Made by a program: the position numbers and the translations under genes
NCBI RefSeq assembly: GCF_019797845.1
Contig: NZ_CP081864.1
Location: forward strand, 3,410,001-3,474,000
Source: Symbiopectobacterium purcellii
GTDB taxonomy: Bacteria; Pseudomonadota; Gammaproteobacteria; Enterobacterales; Enterobacteriaceae
Length of the DNA stretch: 64,000 bases
Reading direction: 5' to 3'
Part shown: positions 1 through 10,008 of the stretch, piece after piece
Layout: each line of letters starts with the position of its first letter
How positions within the stretch are numbered: position 1 is the stretch's first letter
Notes under the pieces: model-generated
What the model saw: only the letters and a program-made list of their open reading frames with translations
What the model was told of the DNA's origin: nothing
Database searches by the model: none

Positions 1-18
1 TAACACAGTCACCCCGTA

Positions 19-48
19 TAAAAAAAGCGGCACGTCGGTGCCGCTTAG
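19..48 (-). terminator. Rho-independent terminator of clpB
   Basis: A 9-bp perfect inverted repeat (25-33 with 38-46) and a 4-base loop lie about 30 bases past the clpB stop. Read leftward it is followed by a run of T (the A run at 21-26). A shorter T run on the right could also let it work in the other direction. Confidence 0.85.
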
Positions 49-77
49 CTTTTTCTTCATAAAAAACATTACGTTAA

Positions 78-2657
78 TTACTGCCTGGCAACAATATGCT
101 GTTCACTGCCCTCAACATCCAAAGTGACCGGTTTCCCCGGAATCAATTTGCCCGAAAGGATTTCCTGGGCCAATAGGTTTTCAATCTGCTGCTGAATAGC
201 GCGTTTGAGCGGTCGAGCACCGTAAACCGGGTCAAACCCAATCAGCCCCAATTGTTGCAATGCCGCCTCAGTCATCGTGACCTGATAGCCACGTTCTTCC
301 AGTCGTTTGTACAACCGCTGCAACTGAATACGCGCGATGGACATGATGTGTGCCTGGCCCAATGGGTGGAATACCACGACTTCATCGATACGGTTGATAA
401 ACTCCGGACGGAAACGATGGCTGACCACATCCAGAACCATGTCACGCATCCCGACATAATCCATTTCACCGAAATGTTCCTGAATAAGATCGGAACCCAG
501 GTTCGAGGTCATCACGATAACCGTATTACGGAAATCCACCGTTCTGCCCTGGCCGTCCGTCAAGCGCCCATCGTCAAGCACCTGCAACAGAATGTTGAAC
601 ACATCCGGATGGGCTTTTTCAACTTCATCAAGCAGGATCACGGAATAAGGACGCCGCCGAACCGCTTCGGTGAGGTATCCCCCTTCTTCATACCCCACGT
701 ATCCCGGAGGAGCGCCCACCAAACGTGACACTGAGTGCTTTTCCATAAATTCAGACATGTCGATGCGCACCATCGCGTCATCGCTGTCGAACAAGAAAGC
801 CGCCAGCGTTTTGCACAGCTCAGTTTTCCCCACCCCGGTCGGTCCCAGGAACAGGAACGATCCAATGGGCCGGTTAGGATCGGAAAGGCCCGCACGGCTG
901 CGACGAATTGAGTTCGCCACGGCGGTGACGGCCTCATCTTGCCCGATAACGCGCTGATGAAGTTCTTGCTCCATACGCAGCAGCTTGTCTCGTTCACTTT
1001 CCAGCATGCGCGCGACGGGTATTCCCGTCCATCTTGCAAGCACTTCAGCAATTTCGGCGTCGGTCACTTTGTTGCGTAGCAGGTGCATGGTTTTCCCTTC
1101 CGCCTGCGTCGCCGCCGCTAGCTGTTTTTCAAGCTCGGGCAAACGCCCATACTGCAACTCCGACATGCGGGCGAGATCGCCCTGACGACGCGCCTGCTCC
1201 AGTTCGATCTTCGCTTGTTCCAACGCAGCCTTGATATTTTGCGTGCCGCTGAGAGAGGCCTTCTCCGCTTTCCACTCTTCTTCAAGTTTGGAATAGTCGC
1301 GTTCTTTCTGCTCCAGCTCTTCGTTCAGCAAGGACAGCCGCTTTTGGCTGGCCTCGTCAGATTCTTTTTTCAGCGCCTGCTGTTCCAACTTTAACTGGAT
1401 GATGCGCCTGTCCAAGCGATCCAGTGATTCCGGTTTCGAATCCATCTGCATACGAATGCTTGATGCGGCTTCATCAATCAGGTCAATGGCTTTATCCGGC
1501 AGTTGTCTGTCGGCAATATAGCGGTGCGACAACATGGCCGCCGCCACAATCGCCGGGTCAGTGATCTGGACGTGATGATGCAATTCATAACGTTCTTTAA
1601 GCCCACGCAAAATCGCAATGGTGTCTTCAACATTGGGTTCCGCCACAAACACTTTTTGGAATCGGCGTTCCAGAGCAGCATCTTTCTCAATGTATTGCCG
1701 GTACTCGTCCAGCGTGGTCGCACCGACGCAATGCAACTCGCCGCGCGCCAATGCAGGCTTCAGCATGTTACCCGCATCCATTGCACCGTCCGCTTTACCC
1801 GCGCCAACCATGGTATGCAACTCATCGATAAACAGGATGACGCTGCCTTCCTGTTTTGCCAGATCGTTTAGCACGCCTTTCAGGCGCTCTTCGAATTCAC
1901 CACGGTATTTGGCACCGGCAATCAATGCCCCCATATCTAACGACAGCACACGTTTGTGTTTCAGCCCTTCAGGCACTTCGCCGTTGACGATACGCTGTGC
2001 TAATCCTTCTACGATTGCCGTTTTCCCGACGCCAGGTTCACCGATCAACACCGGGTTGTTTTTAGTACGGCGTTGCAGTACCTGTATGGTTCTGCGAATT
2101 TCCTCATCACGGCCAATCACCGGGTCCAATTTGCCCTGTTCAGCGCGTTCGGTTAAATCGATGGTGAATTTCTTTAGCGCTTGTCGTTGATCTTCCGCAT
2201 TTTGGTCGTTCACCTGTTCACCACCACGTACCTGGTCAATGGCTTTAGAGACGGCTTCTTTGGTTGCTCCAGCCCGCGCAAGGAGATCGCTCAACGTGCC
2301 GCGCGTGTCCAGCGCCGCCAGCAAAAACAGCTCGGAAGAGATAAATGCATCGCCGCGCTTCTGTGCAATCTTGTCACACAGATTGAGAGTACGGACGAAT
2401 TCATTGGAGGGTTGCACATCGCCATCAACGCCCTGCACCTGAGGTAAGCGTGCGATGGCCTGCTCAATGTCGTTTTTAAAGCGAACCGTGTTTACACCTG
2501 CCGTGGTCAACAGCGGGCTGACCGTGCCGCCTTCCTGCTGCAACAACGCACTCATGACGTGTAACGGGTCGATAAACTGATGATCCTTACCGAGCGCAAG
2601 AGATTGCGCATCCGCAAGGGCAAGCTGGAATTTATTGGTAAGACGATCCAGACGCAT
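78..2657 (-). CDS. clpB: ClpB disaggregase (Hsp100 AAA+ chaperone)
   Basis: ClpB solubilises aggregated proteins together with DnaK/DnaJ/GrpE in the cytoplasm, as an ATP-driven hexamer. The 859-residue product is nearly the length of E. coli ClpB (857) and shows the family order: N-terminal double Clp domain (about 1-145), first AAA+ domain with GEPGVGKT, a long charged coiled-coil middle domain (about 410-530), and a second AAA+ domain with GPTGVGKT. The start at 2657 is chosen because the N-terminus then reads [11 protein letters not shown] as in E. coli. A longer reading from 2669 would use the ribosome binding site GGGAGGAG as coding sequence. A heat-shock promoter lies upstream and a terminator downstream, so it is probably a single-gene unit. 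Confidence 0.98.
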   Translation of the reverse strand: MRLDRLTNKFQLALADAQSLALGKDHQFIDPLHVMSALLQQEGGTVSPLLTTAGVNTVRFKNDIEQAIARLPQVQGVDGDVQPSNEFVRTLNLCDKIAQKRGDAFISSELFLLAALDTRGTLSDLLARAGATKEAVSKAIDQVRGGEQVNDQNAEDQRQALKKFTIDLTERAEQGKLDPVIGRDEEIRRTIQVLQRRTKNNPVLIGEPGVGKTAIVEGLAQRIVNGEVPEGLKHKRVLSLDMGALIAGAKYRGEFEERLKGVLNDLAKQEGSVILFIDELHTMVGAGKADGAMDAGNMLKPALARGELHCVGATTLDEYRQYIEKDAALERRFQKVFVAEPNVEDTIAILRGLKERYELHHHVQITDPAIVAAAMLSHRYIADRQLPDKAIDLIDEAASSIRMQMDSKPESLDRLDRRIIQLKLEQQALKKESDEASQKRLSLLNEELEQKERDYSKLEEEWKAEKASLSGTQNIKAALEQAKIELEQARRQGDLARMSELQYGRLPELEKQLAAATQAEGKTMHLLRNKVTDAEIAEVLARWTGIPVARMLESERDKLLRMEQELHQRVIGQDEAVTAVANSIRRSRAGLSDPNRPIGSFLFLGPTGVGKTELCKTLAAFLFDSDDAMVRIDMSEFMEKHSVSRLVGAPPGYVGYEEGGYLTEAVRRRPYSVILLDEVEKAHPDVFNILLQVLDDGRLTDGQGRTVDFRNTVIVMTSNLGSDLIQEHFGEMDYVGMRDMVLDVVSHRFRPEFINRIDEVVVFHPLGQAHIMSIARIQLQRLYKRLEERGYQVTMTEAALQQLGLIGFDPVYGARPLKRAIQQQIENLLAQEILSGKLIPGKPVTLDVEGSEQHIVARQ

Positions 2658-2696
2658 AACTCCTCCCATACATACTGGTCAAAATTGCTACTGGAG

Positions 2697-2727
2697 ATTA
2701 AATCAGGTCATCCCTCAAAATTTCAAG
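2697..2727 (-). promoter_or_regulatory. Sigma32 heat-shock promoter of clpB
   Basis: On the minus strand CTTGAAA (2727-2721) matches the sigma32 -35 element. About 14 bases downstream a GACCTGATTTA-like segment occupies the -10 position. The arrangement resembles the known E. coli clpB promoter and ends about 40 bases before the clpB start codon. Confidence 0.75.
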
Positions 2728-2792
2728 ATTATTTTGCCAGTAATAATAGGAGGAATGCAGTTACTTACCATGGATCGTCTTAATTCAGTAGG

Positions 2793-3527
2793 TTATATCA
2801 GCCAGATTAAACTTGCCATACGACCAGTGGTTCCATCGCGGCGATACGAGAAAAATTTGTCGGCCTGAGTCACAGTACAGGCATCGCCACCAAAAATTTT
2901 CGTCACACCTTGAGCTTGCAAGCGCAAACGCGCTAGCTGGTAGATATCGGCAATAAACTTGTTACCCTTAGCGATAAATGCGTCTGCGGCAGCAGGGTGC
3001 TGTTCAATAAACGCATCACGCACCTCTGGGCCAACCTCAAACGCCTGCGGCCCGATCGCCGGCCCAAGCCATGCCATCACGGACGAGCTGGGGGCGCGAA
3101 AATGATGCAATGTTGCCTCCAGCACACCAGAACACAAGCCGCGCCAACCCGCGTGCGCGGCAGCCACTTCATCACCACTCTCCGAGCAAAATAGCACCGG
3201 CAAACAGTCTGCCGTCATTACCGCACACACCAGACCGGGTTGATTGGTGTACGCTGCATCGCCGGTCGGTACGCCTGACACTGAAGACGCTAATGAAACC
3301 ACCTGCGTTCCATGCACTTGATTTAGCCACTGTGGCATAGCAGGCAGATCCGCCAGTGTGACCAGTCGCTGACGATTATCCAATACCGTCTCTGGCCGAT
3401 CGCCCACGTGCGCGCCAAGATTCAACGAATCATAGGGCGTTTGGCTCACGCCTCCCCTTCGCGTGGTACTACAGGCGCGCACACGTTGCGGTGCAGGCCA
3501 GTCAGGCAGTATCAGTTCGCTCGTCAT
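2793..3527 (-). CDS. pgeF: Peptidoglycan editing factor / multicopper-polyphenol oxidase family (YfiH)
   Basis: Member of the YfiH/LACC1 family. In E. coli PgeF helps keep wrongly built (serine-containing) muropeptides out of peptidoglycan; homologues have purine-nucleoside and polyphenol oxidase activities. The 244-residue protein carries the family metal-site segments TADCLPVLF and AAAHAGWRGLC and the C-terminal FFSYRRDGTTGRMAS. The start at 3527 aligns with the E. coli N-terminus (MxxLIxPxWP). An in-frame start at 3548 is also possible. It overlaps or abuts the end of rluD, so the two are probably cotranscribed, as in E. coli. Confidence 0.93.
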   Translation of the reverse strand: MTSELILPDWPAPQRVRACSTTRRGGVSQTPYDSLNLGAHVGDRPETVLDNRQRLVTLADLPAMPQWLNQVHGTQVVSLASSVSGVPTGDAAYTNQPGLVCAVMTADCLPVLFCSESGDEVAAAHAGWRGLCSGVLEATLHHFRAPSSSVMAWLGPAIGPQAFEVGPEVRDAFIEQHPAAADAFIAKGNKFIADIYQLARLRLQAQGVTKIFGGDACTVTQADKFFSYRRDGTTGRMASLIWLI

Positions 3528-3537
3528 CAGCCTCTCA

Positions 3538-4515
3538 TCACCAGTCATATTGATCTTTGAACGCTTCAGCGTCCGCTTTTAATACCTCAATCAAATCAAC
3601 CATATCTTGTGGTATTGGAGCATGCCACTCCATTTCTATCCCACTGATCGGATGATAAAGGCGCAGCATGGTCGCGTGTAACGCCTGACGATCGAATGAG
3701 CGCAGTGCGGTCACCAGTTCCTCTGATGCTCCCTTAGGCAAGCGAGGACGGCCGCCATAAAGTTGATCGCCCACCAGCGGGTGGTTAATGTGCGCCATAT
3801 GAACACGAATCTGGTGTGTACGACCGGTTTCAAGACGCAGACGCAGACGCGTGTGGTTACGGAAATGCTCCATAATGCGGTAATGGGTCACTGCCGGTTT
3901 TCCCATGGGATGCACTGACATATGGGTGCGTTTGGTGGGATGGCGACTCATCGGTTCATTGACCGTGCCGCCCGCCGTCATGCGACCAATTGCAACAGCT
4001 TCGTACTCACGCGTGATTTCACGCGCCTGGAGCGATTCCACCAATCGCGTTTGCGCTGGCACGGTTTTCGCTACCACCATCAATCCCGTGGTGTCTTTAT
4101 CCAGGCGGTGCACAATACCGGCACGCGGTACGTCACCAATAGCGGGATAATGGTGCAGCAACGCATTCAGCACGGTACCGTCCGGATTGCCCGCACCTGG
4201 GTGAACCACCAGATCGCGAGGTTTATTGATCACCAGAATGTCTTGATCTTCATAAACGATATCCAGTGCGATATCTTGTGCTTCCCAGCGAACCTCTTCA
4301 TCGATCAAGGCATCAATCGTAATGGCTTCACCGCCTAACACTTTCTCTTTTGGCTTATTTATCACATTGCCGTTAATCTGTACCCGATCGTCCAAGATCC
4401 ATTCTTTTATGCGAGAACGTGAATAATCAGGGAACAATTCGGCCAAAGCCTGATCTAACCGTTGACCGAGTTGAGACTCAGCCACCGTTGCGGTGAGTTG
4501 TACTTGTTGTGCCAT
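3538..4515 (-). CDS. rluD: 23S rRNA pseudouridine synthase RluD
   Basis: Makes pseudouridines in helix 69 of 23S rRNA (E. coli positions 1911, 1915 and 1917), needed for normal ribosome assembly and termination. The 325-residue product has an N-terminal S4 RNA-binding domain (about 18-75) and a RluA-type catalytic domain with HRLDKDTTG, the catalytic Asp being D139 as in E. coli. The start ATG at 4515 gives MAQQVQLTATV, close to the E. coli N-terminus. It is divergent from bamD across about 130 bases, the usual enterobacterial arrangement, and is followed by pgeF. Confidence 0.97.
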   Translation of the reverse strand: MAQQVQLTATVAESQLGQRLDQALAELFPDYSRSRIKEWILDDRVQINGNVINKPKEKVLGGEAITIDALIDEEVRWEAQDIALDIVYEDQDILVINKPRDLVVHPGAGNPDGTVLNALLHHYPAIGDVPRAGIVHRLDKDTTGLMVVAKTVPAQTRLVESLQAREITREYEAVAIGRMTAGGTVNEPMSRHPTKRTHMSVHPMGKPAVTHYRIMEHFRNHTRLRLRLETGRTHQIRVHMAHINHPLVGDQLYGGRPRLPKGASEELVTALRSFDRQALHATMLRLYHPISGIEMEWHAPIPQDMVDLIEVLKADAEAFKDQYDW

Positions 4516-4648
4516 AGTTGCAGCTTCTTCGTTAACGTTGGGTTTTCGCGGCGATGCCGTTTAAAATAATGTACTATTGTAGCTAGTCTTACCCGGGAGC
4601 GTAACGGCCAGTCTCCCGGCATAACACTCTGAGGATAATCAAAACGTT

Positions 4649-5410
4649 ATGATGCGTATGAAATATCTGGTGGCTGCAGCCACGTTGAGCCTGGCGCTGG
4701 CGGGTTGCTCCAACAGCTCCAAGGATACGGTTCCCGACAGTCCGCCTTCTGAAATTTATGCTACCGCTCAACAAAAATTGCAGGACGGTAACTTTAAAGC
4801 AGCAATCACGCAGTTGGAAGCATTGGATAACCGATATCCTTTCGGGCCCTATTCTCAGCAAGTGCAGCTTGACCTGATTTATGCTTACTACAAGTCCGCA
4901 GAACTGGCGATGGCGCAAGCCTCAATCGACCGTTTCCTGCGGCTTAACCCGACACACCCGAGTGTGGACTATGTGCTGTACATGCGTGGTTTAACCAACA
5001 TGGCTCAGGATGATAGCGCACTTCAGGGGTTCTTCGGCGTTGACCGCTCTGACCGCGATCCGCAATATGCACGCGCGGCATTTCGTGACTTCCGCCAGTT
5101 GCTGCAAGCGTATCCCCGCAGCCAGTTTGCCACGGATGCGGGCAAACGTCTGGTATTCCTGAAAGAACGTTTAGCTAAATACGAACTCTCCGTCGCCGAA
5201 TATTACACCAAACGCGGTGCCTACGTCGCCGTTGTTAATCGTGTAGAACAAATGATGCGTGATTTCCCAGACACGCAAGCGACGAAAAGAGCGCTTCCGT
5301 TGATGGAAAATGCTTACAGAGAACTCCGACTGCTGGGTCAGGCGGATAAAGTCGCGAAAATCGTCGAGGCTAATCCCGCTAAACCAGAAAGCAACACGGC
5401 CCGGCCTTAA
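4649..5410 (+). CDS. bamD: Outer-membrane assembly lipoprotein BamD
   Basis: Essential lipoprotein of the BAM complex, which inserts beta-barrel proteins into the outer membrane; it contacts BamA and recognises substrate C-termini. The sequence has a signal peptide ending in a lipobox LALAGC with the lipidated Cys at residue 20, followed by TPR-type helices. Blocks such as [17 protein letters not shown] and [11 protein letters not shown] are nearly identical to E. coli BamD. At 253 residues it is slightly longer than E. coli (245) because of a C-terminal tail. A rho-independent terminator follows. Confidence 0.97.
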   Translation: MMRMKYLVAAATLSLALAGCSNSSKDTVPDSPPSEIYATAQQKLQDGNFKAAITQLEALDNRYPFGPYSQQVQLDLIYAYYKSAELAMAQASIDRFLRLNPTHPSVDYVLYMRGLTNMAQDDSALQGFFGVDRSDRDPQYARAAFRDFRQLLQAYPRSQFATDAGKRLVFLKERLAKYELSVAEYYTKRGAYVAVVNRVEQMMRDFPDTQATKRALPLMENAYRELRLLGQADKVAKIVEANPAKPESNTARP

Positions 5411-5426
5411 GCACACGCGTAAACAT

Positions 5427-5461
5427 AAAAAAACGGCAACCTTGGTTTGCCGTTTTTTTAT
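5427..5461 (+). terminator. Rho-independent terminator of bamD
   Basis: The inverted repeat ACGGCAA/TTGCCGT with a 6-8 base loop is followed by seven T. An A run on the left side would also support leftward termination. Confidence 0.9.
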
Positions 5462-5623
5462 TCCAACGTCGGAACAGTATCCGAGCATCATCCCGCCACT
5501 GACCCTGTCTGGACGCCATCGATCTCATTGATAATGCCACCAGTTGCATCAGGTCTCAAGCCTTGCGTCACGCTTCCTCTATGTGCCTCACAAATTGCAA
5601 CGAGGTGATCCGACCAGCCAAAT

Positions 5624-5675
5624 AAAAGTGATGTAGATCACGATTTTTATCCCATTTACCGCTATGCTGAAGTTA
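5624..5675 (+). promoter_or_regulatory. CRP site and promoter of raiA
   Basis: GTGATGTAGATCAC (5628-5641) is a near-consensus CRP operator. A -10 element TATGCT lies at 5663-5668, which puts the transcription start near 5675-5676. The CRP centre (5634.5) would then sit about 41 bases upstream, the spacing of a class II CRP-activated promoter. CRP control fits the stationary-phase and carbon-limitation role of RaiA. Confidence 0.7.
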
Positions 5676-5711
5676 TCTAAGTGAGACGGCAAAAGCAGAG
5701 AGGTATGTTAT

Positions 5712-6044
5712 ATGACGATCAACATTACCAGTAAGCAAATGGAAATCACCCCCGCAATACGTCAGCATGTCGAAGACCGTCTAACCAAGCTGGATAAATG
5801 GCAAACTCACCTGATTAACCCACATATTATTTTATCCAAAGAACCGGTGGGTTTTGTTGCCGACGCGACCATCAGTACGCCCAATGGTCCCTTGGTTGCC
5901 AGCGCCAAGCACGAGGATATGTACGCTGCCATTAATGAGCTGCTCGCGAAACTGGAGCGCCAACTGAACAAGATGCAGCATAAGGGAGAAGCACGTCGGG
6001 CAACAACGGCCGGTGCCAAAGACGCAGATATTGAGTTGTCGTAA
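5712..6044 (+). CDS. raiA: Ribosome-associated inhibitor A (HPF/YfiA family)
   Basis: Binds the decoding region of the 30S subunit during cold shock or stationary phase, blocks translation and stabilises 70S monomers. The 110-residue protein begins [20 protein letters not shown], almost identical to E. coli RaiA (113 residues), and ends in the short, variable acidic tail typical of the short HPF/RaiA class. A ribosome binding site GAGAGG precedes ATG 5712. It is a single-gene unit with its own CRP-type promoter and terminator, next to pheA as in E. coli. Confidence 0.96.
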   Translation: MTINITSKQMEITPAIRQHVEDRLTKLDKWQTHLINPHIILSKEPVGFVADATISTPNGPLVASAKHEDMYAAINELLAKLERQLNKMQHKGEARRATTAGAKDADIELS

Positions 6045-6072
6045 CCCAAATCTTCAAATAACAGTAGCCAAC

Positions 6073-6097
6073 AACGCGCCGTCAGGGCGCGTTTTTG
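6073..6097 (+). terminator. Rho-independent terminator of raiA
   Basis: The stem AACGCGCC/GGCGCGTT with loop GTCAG is followed by a T tract, 28 bases after the raiA stop. Confidence 0.9.
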
Positions 6098-6128
6098 TTT
6101 CTGAGGATAAGACGCCTTCGCTTTTTAG

Positions 6129-6158
6129 TTGACAGAACGAAAAGCCAACAGTTACTTT
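6129..6158 (+). promoter_or_regulatory. Probable pheL-pheA promoter
   Basis: A perfect -35 hexamer TTGACA (6129-6134) is followed after 17-18 bases by a weak -10 (TTACTT or TACTTT). It lies about 50 bases upstream of the leader-peptide region, as expected for the pheA attenuator transcript. Confidence 0.5.
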
Positions 6159-6207
6159 ACAGGGGTAATTTTTCCCCACGAAAGCGCTGGCGCTTAACAG
6201 GTAACCA

Positions 6208-6255
6208 ATGAGCCATACACCGTTTTTCTTCGTATTCTTTTTTACCTTCCCCTGA
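6208..6255 (+). CDS. pheL: pheA leader peptide PheL
   Basis: The 15-residue peptide MSHTPFFFVFFFTFP contains seven Phe codons, with AGGTAA upstream as a ribosome binding site. Its translation senses charged tRNA-Phe: stalling at the Phe codons favours the antiterminator, while smooth translation permits the downstream terminator and shuts off pheA. E. coli PheL is also 15 residues with seven Phe, and the position and RNA structures here are equivalent. Confidence 0.95.
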   Translation: MSHTPFFFVFFFTFP

Positions 6256-6328
6256 TTGGGAGGCGATTCGTCATATTGAAAGAATACGAAGACGAACCAG
6301 AAAGCCTCCTGAACAGGGGGCTTTTTTT
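6228..6328 (+). promoter_or_regulatory. pheA transcription attenuator
   Basis: Two structures are readable. Segment 6228-6240, inside the Phe codons, is exactly complementary over 13 bases to 6279-6291 (the pause/protector hairpin). A terminator at 6302-6328 pairs AAGCCTCC with GGGGGCTT and ends in seven T. This is the arrangement of Phe-tRNA-controlled attenuation. Confidence 0.9.
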
Positions 6329-6384
6329 ATGCACTTATTTATACGCACTGTATGGATAAAAATGAGCTTACAGGTAACACAACC

Positions 6385-7542
6385 ATGACAGACAACCCTT
6401 TACTGGCCTTACGTGAGCGCATCACTGAGTTGGATTTAAAACTGCTTGAACTGCTGGCCGAACGGCGAGAGTTGGCATTGGAAGTGGCACGCGCAAAATT
6501 ACATACGCATCGCCCGATTCGCGACAAAGAACGAGAAAGAGATTTGCTGGATAAGCTTATCGAGGCAGCAAATCCCCATCATCTTGATGGGCACTATATC
6601 ACGCGCCTGTTCCAACTGATTATTGAGGACTCAGTGCTAACGCAGCAGGCGCTGTTGCAGCACCATCTTAACCCCACCGGAGCCCACTCGGCGCGTGTCG
6701 CCTTTCTTGGCCCTAAAGGTTCCTACTCCCATCTGGCGGCCCGACAATATGCTGCACGCCATTTTGAACAGTTGGTTGAGTGCGGCTGCCAGAAGTTTCA
6801 GGATATCTTCGCGATGGTGGAAACCGGTCAGGCGGACTACGGCGTTCTGCCCATTGAGAATACCACGTCGGGTGCAATCAATGATGTGTACGACCTTCTG
6901 CAACATACCGGGCTGTCGATTGTGGGCGAACTCACCCACCCTATCGATCACTGTATGCTGGTCGCTACCGACACTGACTTAAGCCAAATCACGACCGTCT
7001 ACAGCCATCCACAACCCTTCCAACAGTGCAGCCATTTTATCCAGCGCTATCCACAGTGGAAAATCGAGTATTGTGAAAGCACCGCGGCTGCGATGGAAAA
7101 AGTTGCCTCATTGAATTCTCCCCACGCCGCTGCGCTCGGCAGCGAGGCCGGTGGATTACTTTATCAACTGCGCGTGCTGGAACATAACCTGGCAAACCAG
7201 ACCCAAAACACCACCCGCTTTATCGTGTTGGCACGTAAGCCGATTGATGTCTCTGAGCAAGTCCCTGCCAAAACCACCTTGATTATGGCGACGGGTCAGC
7301 AATCGGGGGTATTAGTGGAAGCACTGCTGGTGCTACGCGAACACAGCATTATTATGACAAAACTGGAATCTCGACCTATTTACGGTAATCCCTGGGAAGA
7401 GATGTTTTATATTGATGTGCAGGCTAACTTGCGCGGGGATGACTTACAAAAAGCACTGAAAGAGCTATCGGGCATTACGCGCTCGCTGAAAGTGCTCGGC
7501 TGTTACCCCAGTGAGAACGTCGTTCCCGTTGAGATGCACTGA
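6385..7542 (+). CDS. pheA: Bifunctional chorismate mutase / prephenate dehydratase (P-protein)
   Basis: Converts chorismate to prephenate and then to phenylpyruvate, the committed steps to phenylalanine. The 385-residue protein (E. coli 386) has an N-terminal AroQ-type chorismate mutase domain (about 1-95), a prephenate dehydratase domain (about 105-285) with NTTRFIVLA containing the TRF motif, and a C-terminal ACT domain with [13 protein letters not shown] for Phe feedback inhibition. The start at 6385 gives [12 protein letters not shown], matching E. coli; an upstream in-frame ATG at 6352 lies just past the attenuator and is unlikely. Expression is controlled by the pheL attenuator. Confidence 0.97.
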   Translation: MTDNPLLALRERITELDLKLLELLAERRELALEVARAKLHTHRPIRDKERERDLLDKLIEAANPHHLDGHYITRLFQLIIEDSVLTQQALLQHHLNPTGAHSARVAFLGPKGSYSHLAARQYAARHFEQLVECGCQKFQDIFAMVETGQADYGVLPIENTTSGAINDVYDLLQHTGLSIVGELTHPIDHCMLVATDTDLSQITTVYSHPQPFQQCSHFIQRYPQWKIEYCESTAAAMEKVASLNSPHAAALGSEAGGLLYQLRVLEHNLANQTQNTTRFIVLARKPIDVSEQVPAKTTLIMATGQQSGVLVEALLVLREHSIIMTKLESRPIYGNPWEEMFYIDVQANLRGDDLQKALKELSGITRSLKVLGCYPSENVVPVEMH

Positions 7543-7549
7543 GTATAGC

Positions 7550-7573
7550 GCTCCCAGCCGCTTGGCTGGGAGC
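7550..7573. terminator. Hairpin between convergent pheA and tyrA
   Basis: A perfect 10-bp GC-rich inverted repeat (GCTCCCAGCC/GGCTGGGAGC) with a 4-base loop lies 8 bases after the pheA stop and 15 before the tyrA stop. There is no clear T tract on either strand, so it may be a weak terminator or an RNA 3'-end protecting structure. Confidence 0.55.
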
Positions 7574-7587
7574 ACCATCGCGGCTAT

Positions 7588-8709
7588 CTAAATGCGGCTA
7601 TCATTAGCCTGTTTCAGCAAGGCACGACTTTCCACCTGAAAGCGCTGGGCATAATCGCCAAACCAGTGCTCCACTTTCTTGAAGCTGGCGATAAAGGCCG
7701 CTTTGTCTTTGCTTTCCAACAGTGCAATCGCTTCGCCGAAACGGGCGTAATAGCGTTTGATCAAGGCCAGATTATTTTCGGATGACATGATGATATCGGC
7801 ATAAAGCTGCGGGTCTTGTGCGAACAACCGCCCGACCATCACCAACTCAAACCGGTAAATCGGTGAAGACAACGCAAGTAACTGCTCAAGCTGCACATTC
7901 TCTTCCGCCAAATGCAACCCGTAGGCAAACGTGGCAAAGTGGCGCAACACCTGAATAAACATCATATTTTGATCGTGTTCAACCGCACTGATGCGATGCA
8001 GCCGGGCGCCCCATACCTGAATTTGCTCCAACAACCATTGGTAAGCTTCAGGCTGGCGACCGTCACAATACACCACGACCTGCTTGGCAAGGCTACCGCT
8101 GTCTGGTCCGAACATCGGGTGCAAGCCCACGACCGGGCCAGAATGTGCCGCCAGCATCGCCTGCAACGGCCCATTTTTCACCGACGCCAGATCCACCAGA
8201 ATACAATCCTCCGGCAGGCGCGGTAACTGTGCAATCACCTGTTCTGTCACATGAATGGGCACGCTAACGATCACCATGCCAGCATCCGCCAACAGGCTCT
8301 CAGCCTGCGGCCAGTCCTCTTTTTCCAACAGCCTTACTTCATAGCCGGACAGACGCAACATTTTTTCGAACATACGTCCCATCTGCCCACGCCCTCCCAC
8401 AATGACAACAGGTCGCAGTTGCGGACACAGGGTCTTAAAGCCTTTTTCATTTTCACTGGCGTAGGATTCTCGCATCACCCGGCGCAGAACATCCTCAATA
8501 AGATCCGCTGGCACGTTGAGGGCCTCAGCCTCTTCACGGCGAGAACGCAGCATCGCAGCCTCGCGATCGGGAGCATAGATAGGGAGACCATAGCGGCTTT
8601 TTACTTCTCCGACTTCTGCCACTAGTGCCAGCCTACGCGCCAACAACCCCAGCAGCGCCTTATCCACCTCATCAATCTGATCCCGCAACGCGGTCAGTTC
8701 TGCAACCAT
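7588..8709 (-). CDS. tyrA: Bifunctional chorismate mutase / prephenate dehydrogenase (T-protein)
   Basis: Converts chorismate to prephenate and then by NAD-dependent oxidation to 4-hydroxyphenylpyruvate for tyrosine synthesis. It has 373 residues, exactly the E. coli length. The chorismate mutase domain (about 1-90) opens [16 protein letters not shown]; the dehydrogenase domain begins with the dinucleotide-binding segment [13 protein letters not shown] near residue 102 and carries the conserved [12 protein letters not shown]. It starts 6 bases after the aroF stop, so aroF-tyrA form an operon. Confidence 0.97.
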   Translation of the reverse strand: MVAELTALRDQIDEVDKALLGLLARRLALVAEVGEVKSRYGLPIYAPDREAAMLRSRREEAEALNVPADLIEDVLRRVMRESYASENEKGFKTLCPQLRPVVIVGGRGQMGRMFEKMLRLSGYEVRLLEKEDWPQAESLLADAGMVIVSVPIHVTEQVIAQLPRLPEDCILVDLASVKNGPLQAMLAAHSGPVVGLHPMFGPDSGSLAKQVVVYCDGRQPEAYQWLLEQIQVWGARLHRISAVEHDQNMMFIQVLRHFATFAYGLHLAEENVQLEQLLALSSPIYRFELVMVGRLFAQDPQLYADIIMSSENNLALIKRYYARFGEAIALLESKDKAAFIASFKKVEHWFGDYAQRFQVESRALLKQANDSRI

Positions 8710-8715
8710 GTTCTG

Positions 8716-9789
8716 TTATTCTCCCAACGATGAACGGCGTACCGCCCCTAGCTCCTGATGCACCGATCTCAGCAACGCATCGGTGCTTTCCCAATTGATA
8801 CAAGCATCCGTCACCGATACGCCATATTGCATTGCCGAACGCGGTTGCTCCGATGACTGATTACCTTCATGGATATGACTTTCCAGCATCATGCCAATAA
8901 TGGAACGGTTACCCGCTTTAATTTGCTCAACAATGGATGACACTACCTGCGGTTGGCGACGGTAATCTTTATTCGAGTTGCCATGGCTGCAATCTATCAT
9001 GAGTGAAGGCGTTAAGCCCGCAGCCTGCATCTGTTTTTCACATTCCGCTACGTCTTGTGCACTGTAGTTAGGCTGTTTGCCACCACGCAAAATAACATGG
9101 CCGTCACTGTTACCCTGGGTTTGCAGCAGGCACACCTGGCCGGTTTGGTTAATCCCCACAAAACGGTGCAGCATTGCTGCTGCTTTCATCGCATTAATGG
9201 CCGTACCCAGGCTACCATCAGTGCCGTTCTTGAAACCCACCGGCATCGAGAGACCAGAAGCCATTTCGCGGTGCGTCTGCGATTCAGTGGTACGCGCACC
9301 AATCGCTGACCAGCTAAACAGATCGCCCAGATATTGTGGGCTGTTGGGATCCAATGCTTCTGTCGCCAAAGGCAGCCCCATATTTACCAGGTTCAGCAGC
9401 AGCTCGCGTGCAATGTGTAAACCCGCCTCTACATCGAAGGAGCCATCCATATAAGGGTCATTGATGAGACCTTTCCAACCAACGGTAGTACGCGGTTTTT
9501 CAAAATAAACGCGCATTACGATGTACAACCGATCGCTCAATTCTGCTGATAGCGTATGCAAACGGCGGGCATACTCCAACGCAGCATCCGTGTCGTGAAT
9601 GGAACAGGGTCCACACACCACCAATAAACGGTTATCACGACCGTGGATAATATCGGAAATGGTTCGGCGCGCCGTGGCAATGGCCTGCTCTTCTTGCACA
9701 TTGAGGGGAAATTTTGCTTTAAGCTCATCGGGCGTAATCAGTACTTGTTCATCGGCAATATTGATGTTGTTGAGCGAATCTTTTTGCAT
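8716..9789 (-). CDS. aroF: DAHP synthase, tyrosine-sensitive isozyme
   Basis: Condenses phosphoenolpyruvate and erythrose 4-phosphate to DAHP, the entry step of the shikimate pathway. The 357-residue protein (E. coli AroF 356) shows LLVVCGPCSIHD, the catalytic-core segment FEKPRTTVGWKGL and SLMIDCSHGNSNKDYR. The start at 9789 gives MQKDSLNNINIADEQVL, aligned with AroF rather than AroG or AroH, with AGGAA upstream. A longer reading to 9852 has no family support. It is first gene of an aroF-tyrA operon with TyrR-like boxes in front. Confidence 0.95.
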   Translation of the reverse strand: MQKDSLNNINIADEQVLITPDELKAKFPLNVQEEQAIATARRTISDIIHGRDNRLLVVCGPCSIHDTDAALEYARRLHTLSAELSDRLYIVMRVYFEKPRTTVGWKGLINDPYMDGSFDVEAGLHIARELLLNLVNMGLPLATEALDPNSPQYLGDLFSWSAIGARTTESQTHREMASGLSMPVGFKNGTDGSLGTAINAMKAAAMLHRFVGINQTGQVCLLQTQGNSDGHVILRGGKQPNYSAQDVAECEKQMQAAGLTPSLMIDCSHGNSNKDYRRQPQVVSSIVEQIKAGNRSIIGMMLESHIHEGNQSSEQPRSAMQYGVSVTDACINWESTDALLRSVHQELGAVRRSSLGE

Positions 9790-9864
9790 GTTCATTTTCC
9801 TGGACAGTTCTTGAGTAGCGTAGCGCGCTTTCCTCCGCCACATTGAGTTCAAGATACCACACCA

Positions 9865-9905
9865 TGTAAAGTTTTCAACCCATAGAGTGTAAATTTAAAA
9901 TTACT
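9865..9905 (-). promoter_or_regulatory. Probable TyrR boxes in the aroF-tyrA control region
   Basis: Two TGTAAA half-sites, 9865-9870 and 9888-9893, lie 23 bases apart, each followed after 6 bases by a weak TTTACA-like half (TyrR consensus TGTAAA-N6-TTTACA). The second (9888-9905) resembles the strong E. coli aroF box. Both lie 75-115 bases upstream of the aroF start. Confidence 0.5.
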
Positions 9906-10008
9906 AATACATTACACACCTGAATAACACGTTTGCTTTGCTTGCCACCGGCTTTCCTCGCTTATCTCAATGCAAATAGTGATAGAATCAATGCAACAGG
10001 AGGAAAGC

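Noticed and set aside
1618..2190. 190-codon plus-strand reading opposite clpB
   Set aside because: Antisense to a strongly conserved gene, Ser/Arg-rich composition typical of shadow frames, no ribosome binding site.
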